Assembly: GCA_050011195.1 (NCBI GenBank)
Contig: JBEKJO010000057.1
Span: 1-32,642, forward strand
DNA: 32,642 bases
DNA from: PALSA-1440 sp050011195
GTDB taxonomy: Bacteria; Verrucomicrobiota; Verrucomicrobiia; Limisphaerales; UBA8199
Reading direction: 5' to 3'
This document shows positions 6,670-15,995 of this stretch, piece by piece. The notes beneath the pieces were generated by a model. It searched no databases. It was not told where the DNA came from and worked only from the letters and a program-made list of their open reading frames with translations. The translations under genes and the position numbers were made by a program. Every line of letters begins with the position of its first letter. Position 1 is the first letter of the stretch.

Positions 6670-9600
6670 ATGAAAAACACCAAAAACCTCCGTATTCGAC
6701 CAACCCTCCGCGGTTTGGTATTGGCCCTGGCAGCCACCGCGCTGTCCGGTTACGTCGCCTCGGCGCACCCGTACGCCTCCGGCATCACCAACACGAGCGG
6801 AACCATCTCGTTTGTTCTCAACGAGGCCGCCGACAACGTCGGAGTTTCTCTCGACCTCGGCGCCGCCACCAACAACCTGGGCCCTCTAACCAACGGGATT
6901 TGGTCTTTTCCCCTGAACGGTCACAACAGCTACGCCATCTACGTGACCAAGACCGGGTCAGGGGTTCCGAGCCAGATCAGCCCGACTCCGACCGCCAGCA
7001 ATTTTGTGGACTTTTATGGCCCGCGCGGTGTGGCCGTCAACCGGAACCCCAAGAGGCACAATTTCGGCCGCATCTATGTCGTCAACGCCAGCCCGGGCAC
7101 CAACCTCCGGGCCGTCGGCAAAGGGCTTTATGTCCTCAATGCCAACTTCTCCGATTGCCTGGGATATGGCGGCACCGCAAGTCCCACCACTTTTCCCGTC
7201 GTCAACAGCGTGACCGGAGCCTGGGGCAGCAGCACCACCTACGCCCCTTATCGGCTTTGGGTGGGGGAGGATGATACGGTTTACGTCGGCGACAGTTCCG
7301 GAGTCAGCACCGGTACGACTATAGCTGGCTGCCCGGTGTGGATCATTGATCCGGACCTCGTGACCCCCATTGAGATGTTTGCCTATTCCGGTGTGGCTGG
7401 CGGCAGCGACGCCAACGCCGGGCCGTGCCAGAGCAAACCGTATATCACCGGTTCACTTGCGACCAGTGATCTGACGCTTACGTGCCTGATGTGGAATTAT
7501 GTGGCAGCCGGAGGCACCTACCAGAGTGTGCTGCAATACCCGATCAACTCCGGCCCCATCAACAGTTCCACCCCTTGGACTGGCACCCCGAACATCCTCG
7601 TGACCAACTCGCAATACGGGTTCCTGACCTCGGGCGGGCTCAATGGCGTCGGGTGCGACCTGGTCGGCAACCCGACGAATAATTCCCTCATTTACGTCTG
7701 TTACTATCGCTCGGGTTCGGGCGGGTGGGCGGCGGGCAATCAGCAACTCGCCGTGTACAACGTTACCGCGGCCTCACCGGTCTATACCAACTTTATTTGG
7801 GGCTCCGCCGACCCCGCGACCGGCGGTGTTGGCACCGGCGGTGTTGGCGCCGGCGCGAACGATTGCTTCGCGATAAAAAACATCCTGCCTTATGGAATGG
7901 CCATCTCGCCCGACGGTCAGTATCTCGGGTTCGGAAACGAGAGCTACAATACCGGCTACGGCTTTAGCTCCGCTTTGAACATCTTCTGCATAGTGAAGCT
8001 CACGAACGGCATTCCGGACAACTCCACCATCGCGACGTACGCCGCTCCCTCTTATGGCCAACGGGGCGCCGCCTTCGATTTGGCGGACAACTTCTACACG
8101 GTGGATGGCAACAGCGACAGCCTCCGTTGCTACTCGCTGGGCTTCACCACCACCTGCGTCACCAGCAACGACGCCAGCGCTGCCAACGGCAGCTTCTGGA
8201 TGGTCCTGCCGTCCTCCACCGTCAGCGTGAAGGCGACCTCGCCGAATGCCTCGCAGGGCAACCCGACGCCGGTGCCCGGGGTGTTCCAGCTCACCCGCTC
8301 CGGTCAACTCACGGCGCAACTGTACGTGAACTTCACGCTCGGCGGCACCGCCAGCAACAGCACCTACACCGTCTCCGGCGCAGGCCCCGGCAACAACAAC
8401 GTCACGTTCGCCATGGGCGCGAGCACCACTAACATCACCATCACGCCGACTAACGACAGCGTGGCGCGCTTGACCACCACCGTGGTCTTGTCGCTGGCCG
8501 GCGGCACCAACTATAGCGCGGTGGCCCCGGTGCAGGACACCGTCCTCATCCAAAACACCGCCGAGCCGCAACTCGTCCTCTCCGCCGGCGCGCCCACGGC
8601 CTACAAGCGTTTCACCAACGACTACGCCTCGGTGACCATCACCCGCCTGGGCAACACCAACGTCGCCCTCTCCCTCTCCCCGTCCGCCTCGTTCACCTAC
8701 GTCGGCAGCACCGCGACCCTCAACACGGATTATGCCCTTCTGGGTTCGACCGCGATCCCGGCTGGCACCCTCACCGCCACCGCCAAGATCCTCAGCCCGT
8801 TGAACCCGCCCGAACCCGTGTGGGTCGGCGATAAGAAGGTGGTGGTCACCCTGGGCAGCAACGGCAGCACTTACACCAATATGCCGGGGTCCGCTTCGCA
8901 GACCCTGACCATCCTGGATGACAAATATCCGCCGGCCCCGGTCCTCTGGTCCGACCCGCTCACCAACACCATTAGCGGCCCCAACAACAGCGACGGCGCC
9001 GGCCAGTGGAACATTGCCGCGGTGGGCCGGGACAACGGCGCTGCTCCGCCCGACTACACCCTTGATTGGGGCTATAATCTGGTCACTGACCTGAATGGCT
9101 ACGGCCTTATTCCTCTGCCGCCCAACGGTTTTACCAACGCCCTCCGGGCGACGTTCAACAAGGTCCACGGCGGCGTCAGCGGGGCGGTGAATCTGTATCC
9201 GACCAACGTCACGTTCAGCGGCAATTACGCCGTCCGCTTCCAGATGTACGCGGCTGAGGGCGGCATGGACGGCGGGGTGGGGGGCGGCACGGTCACCGAA
9301 GGGCCGATGTTCGGCATCGACCACAACGGGTTGGAGACCAACTGGTGGGCCGGGTCCGCCTTTACCGGCGGGCCTTGGGCCAGCGATGGCGTTTGGTACT
9401 GGATGAGCACTGACCCGGGCGGGAGCGCCAACGGCGACTACATCGCTTTCACGGGCGTTACCAACAGCTATAACCCCGCCTACAACACCGGCTGGCAACA
9501 TCCAAATCCGGCCCTGTTCTGGACTTCGTTCACGAACGCCTTCAAGAATCCGCAGGACTTCACCACCGTCGGCGCCACCACCAATGCCGTCCCCGGCATC

Positions 9601-10113
9601 CCCGCCAACGCCAGTTGGTCGTTCGCGACGACAGTGCCATCGGTGCCCACAACCAACGCCAACTGGGCGGATGTCGAAATCAAGCAGGTGAATAATGTCG
9701 TCACGCTCAGCATTGACAAGACGGTGATCTTTACCTATGTGAACACCAATTCCCTCTTCCAGCAGGGCACCCTCATGCTGGGCTATGAAGACCCATACGA
9801 CTCGACGGGCGACTCTGATGCCGGCGCGTTCTTCTCGAATGTCCAGGTGGTGCGGCTCGGCGTGCCGGCCATCACCGGCATCACCGCCAGCGGCGGCTTC
9901 GTCACGATTCAGTTCATCAGCTTCGACGGCGATGACACGACCGCGTCCTTCACCCTGCAAAGCTGTGCCACCGTCAACGGGACTTACAGCAACGTCAGTC
10001 CGGCGGCCACCTTTACGCAAAACCCGGCCAACGGGGTATTCCAGACGGTTTACCCGCAGAACGGGAACGCCCGGTTCTATCGCATCCAGCAGTGCAGTTC
10101 GTGCGGCGACTAA
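6670..10113 (+). CDS. Giant secreted beta-rich protein 2
   Basis: This 1147-aa paralogue of the proteins at 831 and 10455 starts at ATG 6670 behind a clear AAAGGGG site. The signal peptide is residues 1-32 (cleavage A-S-A before H-P-Y-A-S). A propeller-like region covers ~115-500, with R-G-V-A-V-N, F-G-R-I-Y-V and I-S-P-D-G-Q-Y. Calx-beta-like repeats start near 537 (G-V-F-Q-L-T-R-S-G) and 634 (D-Y-A-S-V-T-I-T-R-L-G). A lectin/LamG-like jelly-roll starts near 756, with Y-A-V-R-F-Q-M-Y and W-A-D-V-E-I-K-Q. The C-terminal ~80 residues end in F-Y-R-I-Q-Q followed by a short C-S-S-C-G-D tail, unusual among the three. No catalytic signature was recognised. Its promoter, leader and upstream hairpin are shared with the next gene, so the two probably arose by tandem duplication. 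Confidence 0.87.
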   Translation: MKNTKNLRIRPTLRGLVLALAATALSGYVASAHPYASGITNTSGTISFVLNEAADNVGVSLDLGAATNNLGPLTNGIWSFPLNGHNSYAIYVTKTGSGVPSQISPTPTASNFVDFYGPRGVAVNRNPKRHNFGRIYVVNASPGTNLRAVGKGLYVLNANFSDCLGYGGTASPTTFPVVNSVTGAWGSSTTYAPYRLWVGEDDTVYVGDSSGVSTGTTIAGCPVWIIDPDLVTPIEMFAYSGVAGGSDANAGPCQSKPYITGSLATSDLTLTCLMWNYVAAGGTYQSVLQYPINSGPINSSTPWTGTPNILVTNSQYGFLTSGGLNGVGCDLVGNPTNNSLIYVCYYRSGSGGWAAGNQQLAVYNVTAASPVYTNFIWGSADPATGGVGTGGVGAGANDCFAIKNILPYGMAISPDGQYLGFGNESYNTGYGFSSALNIFCIVKLTNGIPDNSTIATYAAPSYGQRGAAFDLADNFYTVDGNSDSLRCYSLGFTTTCVTSNDASAANGSFWMVLPSSTVSVKATSPNASQGNPTPVPGVFQLTRSGQLTAQLYVNFTLGGTASNSTYTVSGAGPGNNNVTFAMGASTTNITITPTNDSVARLTTTVVLSLAGGTNYSAVAPVQDTVLIQNTAEPQLVLSAGAPTAYKRFTNDYASVTITRLGNTNVALSLSPSASFTYVGSTATLNTDYALLGSTAIPAGTLTATAKILSPLNPPEPVWVGDKKVVVTLGSNGSTYTNMPGSASQTLTILDDKYPPAPVLWSDPLTNTISGPNNSDGAGQWNIAAVGRDNGAAPPDYTLDWGYNLVTDLNGYGLIPLPPNGFTNALRATFNKVHGGVSGAVNLYPTNVTFSGNYAVRFQMYAAEGGMDGGVGGGTVTEGPMFGIDHNGLETNWWAGSAFTGGPWASDGVWYWMSTDPGGSANGDYIAFTGVTNSYNPAYNTGWQHPNPALFWTSFTNAFKNPQDFTTVGATTNAVPGIPANASWSFATTVPSVPTTNANWADVEIKQVNNVVTLSIDKTVIFTYVNTNSLFQQGTLMLGYEDPYDSTGDSDAGAFFSNVQVVRLGVPAITGITASGGFVTIQFISFDGDDTTASFTLQSCATVNGTYSNVSPAATFTQNPANGVFQTVYPQNGNARFYRIQQCSSCGD

Positions 10114-10135
10114 CCCGGAATTCTCATACCTCGCA

Positions 10136-10315
10136 CAAACCGCCGACAGGGTGTAGCCGCCGACGGTAGTCGGCGCCATCTTTCGGGGCTGAGAATCAGC
10201 GCCGACTGCCGTCGGCGGCTACACGCTATGAAATTTCCCGGACAAGCGTGCTGGCCGCATCAGCGGAGACGCTGTCAGTAGTGCAAATCCATCGCTGCAT
10301 TAGTGCCGATTCTAC
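10136..10315. repeat. Long-hairpin repeat element, copy 2
   Basis: This is a second copy of the block at 6299-6478. Its 26-bp arms are at 10151-10176 and 10199-10224, with a single C-to-T change in the left arm that would still pair as U-G in RNA. It begins about 25 bp after the stop codon of giant gene 2. The two copies differ by only a handful of substitutions. Confidence 0.82.
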
Positions 10316-10338
10316 TTAACATTTCTTGCATTTCGCGC

Positions 10339-10366
10339 TTGCGCCCTCGCATAAATATGCGATGCT
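10339..10366 (+). promoter_or_regulatory. Promoter-like motif of giant gene 3
   Basis: TTGCGC at 10339-10344, a 16-bp spacer, GATGCT at 10361-10366, as for giant gene 2. The 88-nt leader includes the conserved CAAAGCCAAATGAACACAGT segment. It ends with AAAGGA (10441-10446) eight nucleotides before the ATG. Confidence 0.5.
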
Positions 10367-10454
10367 TAACTTTGGCATTGAACCCAAAGCCAAATGAACA
10401 CAGTTCGAGACAAAGCTCTCTTTTATTAACGCAACAACAAAAAGGACACCTGTT

Positions 10455-13400
10455 ATGAAAAACACCGAAATCCTCCGTATTCGACCAACCCTTTGCGGTT
10501 TGGCATTGGCCCTGGCAGCCCTCGCGCTGTCCAGTCAAATCGCCCAGGCGCACCCCTACGCTTCCGGCATAACCAACACCGGCGGCAACATCTACTTCAT
10601 CCTGAATGAGAGCGCCGACTCGGTGGGCGTCTATTTCCCCGACAACAACTCCACCAACTGGCTGGGCGCCAATTTGGCTGCCGGCGTGCAGCACTTTCCC
10701 ATCGGCGCTGGCACCAACCACTACCAAATCTGGGTCACGAAAGCCGGCGCGGGCCACCTCGTCCAACTCAGCAGCGATACGGGGGGAATTAACCCGACCC
10801 TTGCTGCCCAATCCCCGCGTGGCGTGGCGGTGAACAATAATCCGAACGACCATAACTTCGGCAGGATTTACATCGCCGACGCCTTTACCGGCAACCGCGG
10901 CCTTTTCGTGAGGAACGCCGACCTCTCGGACGCGATGGGCTACGGTACCACCGCCAAGGCGGGCAGCATCCCGTTTGTCGCCTCCGGTTACTCGCCGTAC
11001 AGATTGTACGTCGGAGTGGACGATACTGTTTATATCGGGAACACCTCCACCTTGGCTTCCGGCGGTTTTCTGGCCTATATTAATCCCGATTTGACCGCCG
11101 GGGGCCTCGTTTTGGCGGGCGCCTACAACAGCTATAGCGCCGGCCAGACCCATTCGGACATCATGGGCACACCCGTGGCCACAGGCTCAACCAACACGGG
11201 CAACCTGGTCATCTCGGCCATAGACGTCTATTATACGACCAATGACACGACTTACCATGAACCGTTGGCCATTGAGACGTGGAACATTGGCAGCGGCCCC
11301 TTCCCCTCCAGCGTTTCGCCCAATCTCCCTATGGGGCCTGGTCCGTACTCGGGCGCCTTCATCGTTTCGGATTCATGGGCGACGCCCAATAACCTGTACT
11401 GGATGTTGTACCGCACTTCTTACACCCCCTCAGGCGCTCCCTATGGGCTGTATGTCTATACCAATAATCCCGTTGGTCTGGCCTGGGATTCTTTCGACAA
11501 TTCCATCACCCACGGCGTTGACTTGTTTGCCCAAAGTGTCGGCGTGGCCGTCTCACCCGACGGCCAGCTTTTGGCGACGGTGCTGGAGAATGGCTCCACT
11601 TTGTTCTGCTATTTGACCAACGGCATTCCCAACGAGGCCACGCTCTTTACCAATGGCCCGGCTTCAAACCTTAGCAGCACCCAGCACGGCTCGACCTGCT
11701 TTGACAGCGCGTACAACCTCTACAACACCTCTTCCTATTCCAGCTTACTGCGCGTCTATTCGCTCGGGTTGAACACGACCTGCATCACCGCCAACGACGC
11801 CACCACCACCAACGGCACCTTCCAGATCATTATCCCCGGCTCGTCCGTCGGTGTGACGGCCTCCCCTACTATGATTTCGCAGAGCCACGCCCCGACCTCC
11901 GGCACGTTCACCATCACCCGCACCGGCAGCCCCGCCAACCTGAGCCAGAAGCTGGTAGTCAACTTCACCCTGGGCGGCACCGCTACCAATGGCACCTATA
12001 CGGTTTCGCCCGCGGGCATAATGGATGTCACCGGCACCAACGGCACCGTCACGTTCGGTCCGAGCGTCACGACCACCAACATCACGATCACCGCGGTCAA
12101 CGACAACCTGCCGCGCCCGACCACCTCGGTGGCGCTGACGCTGGGCAGCGGCAATTACAACCCCATCCTGCCGGGCATTGCCACCATCCTCATTCAGAAC
12201 ACCGGCCCGCAACTGGTCTTCGTCAGCGGCGTTGCCGTGCCGACGATGTACCGGGCCTACTCGAATGACTACGCCTCCTTCACCATCACCCGCTGGGGCG
12301 ACACCAACGCCTCGGCCTACCCCGTGTCGAGTTTCACGACCTCCGGCAACGGCGGCACTGCCGTCGCGGGCACAGATTATACCGCTCCGCCCACCGTCAC
12401 GGTCCACCCGGGCGACCTCACCGAGACCGTTTCTATCTCCCCGCTCAACAACGGCCAACTGCCGGTGCACACCAGCAGCCTCTACACCTATGTCGGCAAC
12501 AAGACCGCCATCATCGGGCTTTCCAGCGCCGGCGGTTACACCGCCGCCCCCGGCACCGCCACGATGACCATCCTCGACTGCGCGTATCCGCCGGCGGGCA
12601 GCGTGCTCTTCTCGGACGCGCTGACGAGCACGGCGGTCGGCAGTGACCCCGGCAGCAGCGGTGAGGACTATGTGTTTACCGACGGCGTGACCGCGTGGTA
12701 CGCAACCGAGGTGGATAGCGCCGACAATACCCCGGCCGATGTCACCATTAACTTTGGCTATGACTTCGTCAACGACCCCAGCGGCTACGACTCAGGCGAC
12801 AATTATATTCCGGCGGCGCCCAGCGGCGCGACCACCGCCTTGCGCCTCACCTGCAACAAGGTCCATAACACCTCGGATGGCATTGCGGTCAACCTCTACC
12901 CGACCAACTTTACGTTCAGCGGCAATTACGCCGTGCGGTTCCAGATGTATGTCGTTCAAGGCAGTGCGTTGACCCCGGCGCCCGCCGAAACGGGCGAAGG
13001 CCCCCTGTTCGGCATCAACCACTCCGGAACGCTGACCAATTGGTGGAGCGATCTGACCACCACCGGCGGCCCGTGGAGCATGGACGGCGTGTTCTACTGG
13101 TTCACCGCCTGGGCGGGTCATTACGGCTCTCCGATCTACGACATGTGTGAGTTCACCGGTGTCACCAACTGCATCTGCCCGGCCAACACCGGCGCGCAGT
13201 TCCCTGAGGCCTGGACCTATGCCTCGTTCGTGAATTCGTTCAAGTCGAATGTCTTCACCTCGCTCAACACATCGAGCAACCTCGTCGGCGGTGTGCCGGC
13301 CAACGCCAGCCCGCTCGTGGTGCAGAACTACTCCGGCAACTGGGCCGATGTCCAGATCGTCAACTCGAACAACGTCGTCACGATGGACATCAACAAGACC

Positions 13401-13787
13401 GTCGTGTTCAGCTACGTCAACACCAACTCCCTGTTCCAGCAGGGCACCCTCATGCTGGGTTACGAAGAGCCCAATGGCGAGACGGCGGGGGCCGAGGCCG
13501 CTGTTTACTTCTCGAACCTGCAAGTCGTCTCGCTGGCCAATCCGGTGCTCACTATCACCAGCATCTCGATCAATGGCGCGGGGAGCGTGGTGATCACGTT
13601 CACGGACTCGAGCACGAGCGACACCACCGCCTCCTTTGCTCTCCAACACGCGGCGGTGCTCACAGGTCTCCCGGGCGAGTTTAGCGACGTCAGCCCGGTG
13701 GCGACCTTCTCGGGCGGCTCCGGCTCGTTCCAGGTCACCTATCCGCAGAACGGCAACGCTCAGTTCTACCGCGTCCGGCACCTGTAA
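10455..13787 (+). CDS. Giant secreted beta-rich protein 3
   Basis: This 1110-aa protein is the third member of the family. The start at ATG 10455 is set by AAAGGA and by alignment with giant gene 2. Signal peptide residues 1-32 end A-Q-A before H-P-Y-A-S. The propeller-like part is ~110-460 (R-G-V-A-V-N-N, Y-R-L-Y-V-G-V-D-D-T-V-Y-I, V-S-P-D-G-Q-L). Calx-beta-like repeats start near 483 (G-T-F-T-I-T-R-T-G-S) and 586 (D-Y-A-S-F-T-I-T-R-W-G). A lectin/LamG-like domain starts near 715 (Y-A-V-R-F-Q-M-Y, W-A-D-V-Q-I-V). The C-terminal domain from ~1032 ends in F-Y-R-V-R-H-L. It is closest to giant gene 2, especially in the signal peptide and jelly-roll. A glycan-binding or adhesive surface role is a reasonable guess but unproven. 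Confidence 0.87.
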   Translation: MKNTEILRIRPTLCGLALALAALALSSQIAQAHPYASGITNTGGNIYFILNESADSVGVYFPDNNSTNWLGANLAAGVQHFPIGAGTNHYQIWVTKAGAGHLVQLSSDTGGINPTLAAQSPRGVAVNNNPNDHNFGRIYIADAFTGNRGLFVRNADLSDAMGYGTTAKAGSIPFVASGYSPYRLYVGVDDTVYIGNTSTLASGGFLAYINPDLTAGGLVLAGAYNSYSAGQTHSDIMGTPVATGSTNTGNLVISAIDVYYTTNDTTYHEPLAIETWNIGSGPFPSSVSPNLPMGPGPYSGAFIVSDSWATPNNLYWMLYRTSYTPSGAPYGLYVYTNNPVGLAWDSFDNSITHGVDLFAQSVGVAVSPDGQLLATVLENGSTLFCYLTNGIPNEATLFTNGPASNLSSTQHGSTCFDSAYNLYNTSSYSSLLRVYSLGLNTTCITANDATTTNGTFQIIIPGSSVGVTASPTMISQSHAPTSGTFTITRTGSPANLSQKLVVNFTLGGTATNGTYTVSPAGIMDVTGTNGTVTFGPSVTTTNITITAVNDNLPRPTTSVALTLGSGNYNPILPGIATILIQNTGPQLVFVSGVAVPTMYRAYSNDYASFTITRWGDTNASAYPVSSFTTSGNGGTAVAGTDYTAPPTVTVHPGDLTETVSISPLNNGQLPVHTSSLYTYVGNKTAIIGLSSAGGYTAAPGTATMTILDCAYPPAGSVLFSDALTSTAVGSDPGSSGEDYVFTDGVTAWYATEVDSADNTPADVTINFGYDFVNDPSGYDSGDNYIPAAPSGATTALRLTCNKVHNTSDGIAVNLYPTNFTFSGNYAVRFQMYVVQGSALTPAPAETGEGPLFGINHSGTLTNWWSDLTTTGGPWSMDGVFYWFTAWAGHYGSPIYDMCEFTGVTNCICPANTGAQFPEAWTYASFVNSFKSNVFTSLNTSSNLVGGVPANASPLVVQNYSGNWADVQIVNSNNVVTMDINKTVVFSYVNTNSLFQQGTLMLGYEEPNGETAGAEAAVYFSNLQVVSLANPVLTITSISINGAGSVVITFTDSSTSDTTASFALQHAAVLTGLPGEFSDVSPVATFSGGSGSFQVTYPQNGNAQFYRVRHL

Positions 13788-13835
13788 ACCCGGCGCCTGT
13801 AATCTTGAACGATAAACTGTTCTCTATCAACGGGG

Positions 13836-13880
13836 GGCATCCGCCCCGCGCGGATGCCTCCCCCTCGGCAAGGGGGAGGC
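13836..13880 (+). terminator. Two overlapping hairpins after giant gene 3
   Basis: Hairpin 1 pairs GGCATCCG (13836-13843) with CGGATGCC (13851-13858). Hairpin 2 pairs GCCTCCCCCT (13856-13865) with AGGGGGAGGC (13871-13880). They share bases 13856-13858, so full formation of both is mutually exclusive. They lie 48 bp after the stop of giant gene 3 and just before the next prepilin gene. They may terminate, or partly block, read-through. Confidence 0.5.
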
Positions 13881-13897
13881 CTCGCCCAAGCCGACCA

Positions 13898-14839
13898 TTG
13901 GATAGACCACAACCTGCCATACGGAATAACCGGCCTGCTCATCGCCCTGTTCCTCACGCCTTTACCCTGATCGAACTGCTCGTCGTCATCGCGATCATTG
14001 CAATCCTTGCGGCGTTGTTGCTGCCGGCCCTGGCCAAGGCGAAGGATAAAAGCCTCGGCGCGGCCTGCCTCAACAACGTCAAGCAGCTTGGCATCGGCGT
14101 GATGATGTACGCAGGCGACAGCCAGGATGTCTTCCCCTACGTGTTCCCCTGGTGGACGGCCGGCCCTTACAAGAATGCCTTGGGTTTGACCTGCGGCGGG
14201 GAATGGTTTCGCTCGGATGGAGTGACGCCCAATACCATCGCACCCCTCCTCACCAACTACGTCCCAAACAACCTTGTTTGGACTTGCCCCAAGCGCAAGC
14301 GCGGGCTGAGTTACCTCAACTACGCCGGCGTTGCGCAGCCCGGCCAGCCCAATATCACGGGCTTCCTGTCCTACGGGTTCAACGAGATCGGCGTGTTTGG
14401 CGGCCCGGACTTGAACTCAGGCAAAATGGATGACGGGATTCCTCATCCGTTCAAGTCGGCCAATGTCATGCGGCCCGCCGACATGGTGGCCATGTGCGAT
14501 GTCAGCGGCTCGAATGATCCCTGGCAGATCAACGGCGATGCCGACGCCGCGTGGCTGGATACCGTTTGGGCGGGGGAATCCGGGCCGGGCTACCCTCCCA
14601 CGGGTTCTGACAACTACCGCATCCAGACGGCTTACGCCAAACACAGCAACCGCATCAATGTCCTCTATGTGGATTGCCATGCGGCCCCGTCGTATCCGAG
14701 CCAGCTTACCTGGGGGCAATTCTGGGGCATTTTCACTCCGGGCGTCACACTCCTGACCCAGGTCACCGCCCAGCGATCCGACGACTATATCAGCACGAAG
14801 GCCTACGATGCGCTGTCATGGAACAACACTCCCGAGTGA
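13898..14839 (+). CDS. Prepilin-like protein B', H-X9-D-C variant
   Basis: With a TTG start at 13898 this is a 313-aa prepilin-like protein. The start gives a 21-residue leader (ending P-H-A before F22), identical in length to the leaders at 5449 and 15044. An alternative in-frame TTG at 13805 would force translation through the two overlapping hairpins at 13836-13880, so I consider it less likely; no ATG is available. The helix F-T-L-I-E-L-L-V-V-I-A-I-I has the conserved E at mature position 5. Near the C-terminus, H-S-N-R-I-N-V-L-Y-V-D-C keeps the histidine and aspartate of H-X9-DG but replaces Gly with Cys. The core (W-T-C-P-K-R, S-Y-G-F-N-E-I-G) resembles the protein at 5449. Confidence 0.8.
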   Translation: MDRPQPAIRNNRPAHRPVPHAFTLIELLVVIAIIAILAALLLPALAKAKDKSLGAACLNNVKQLGIGVMMYAGDSQDVFPYVFPWWTAGPYKNALGLTCGGEWFRSDGVTPNTIAPLLTNYVPNNLVWTCPKRKRGLSYLNYAGVAQPGQPNITGFLSYGFNEIGVFGGPDLNSGKMDDGIPHPFKSANVMRPADMVAMCDVSGSNDPWQINGDADAAWLDTVWAGESGPGYPPTGSDNYRIQTAYAKHSNRINVLYVDCHAAPSYPSQLTWGQFWGIFTPGVTLLTQVTAQRSDDYISTKAYDALSWNNTPE

Positions 14840-14874
14840 GCCGCAGGGGTCGCCGAGGCGTCCGGTTCGGCCCC

Positions 14875-14897
14875 GCGCGTGCGGGGAGCGCACGCGC
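14875..14897 (+). terminator. GC-rich hairpin after prepilin B'
   Basis: GCGCGTGC (14875-14882) pairs with GCACGCGC (14890-14897) around a 7-nt loop, 36 bp after the stop codon at 14839. There is no U-tract, so its function is uncertain. Confidence 0.4.
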
Positions 14898-15043
14898 CCC
14901 TGAGTGAGGGGTTGTGAATATAGCGGTCTGTTGGGATGGGTGTGCCAGCAAACGCACGCCCCCTGCCGTGTCGAAAATGTTTGCTTGCCGGCTCTGCCGG
15001 GTATAACGTCTGGACAATAGCGCGAAGCGCAGTATATTAAATT

Positions 15044-15922
<879 letters not shown>

Positions 15923-15971
15923 TTTGGCCGGCGGCGCTCGCCGCGCCCCCGCAAGCCTGGTTTCCGAACAA

Positions 15972-15995
15972 GACTGAGCTTTGGGCCGCTCAGTC
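15972..15995. terminator. Probable bidirectional terminator hairpin
   Basis: GACTGAGC (15972-15979) and GCTCAGTC (15988-15995) form a perfect 8-bp stem with an 8-nt loop between two convergent genes. The right arm overlaps the last two codons of the histidine kinase gene. Confidence 0.5.

Noticed and set aside
7774..10179. 801-aa open frame on the - strand inside giant gene 2
   Set aside because: Antisense shadow; the composition is an Arg/Gly/Val-rich mirror of the real protein and no domain is visible.
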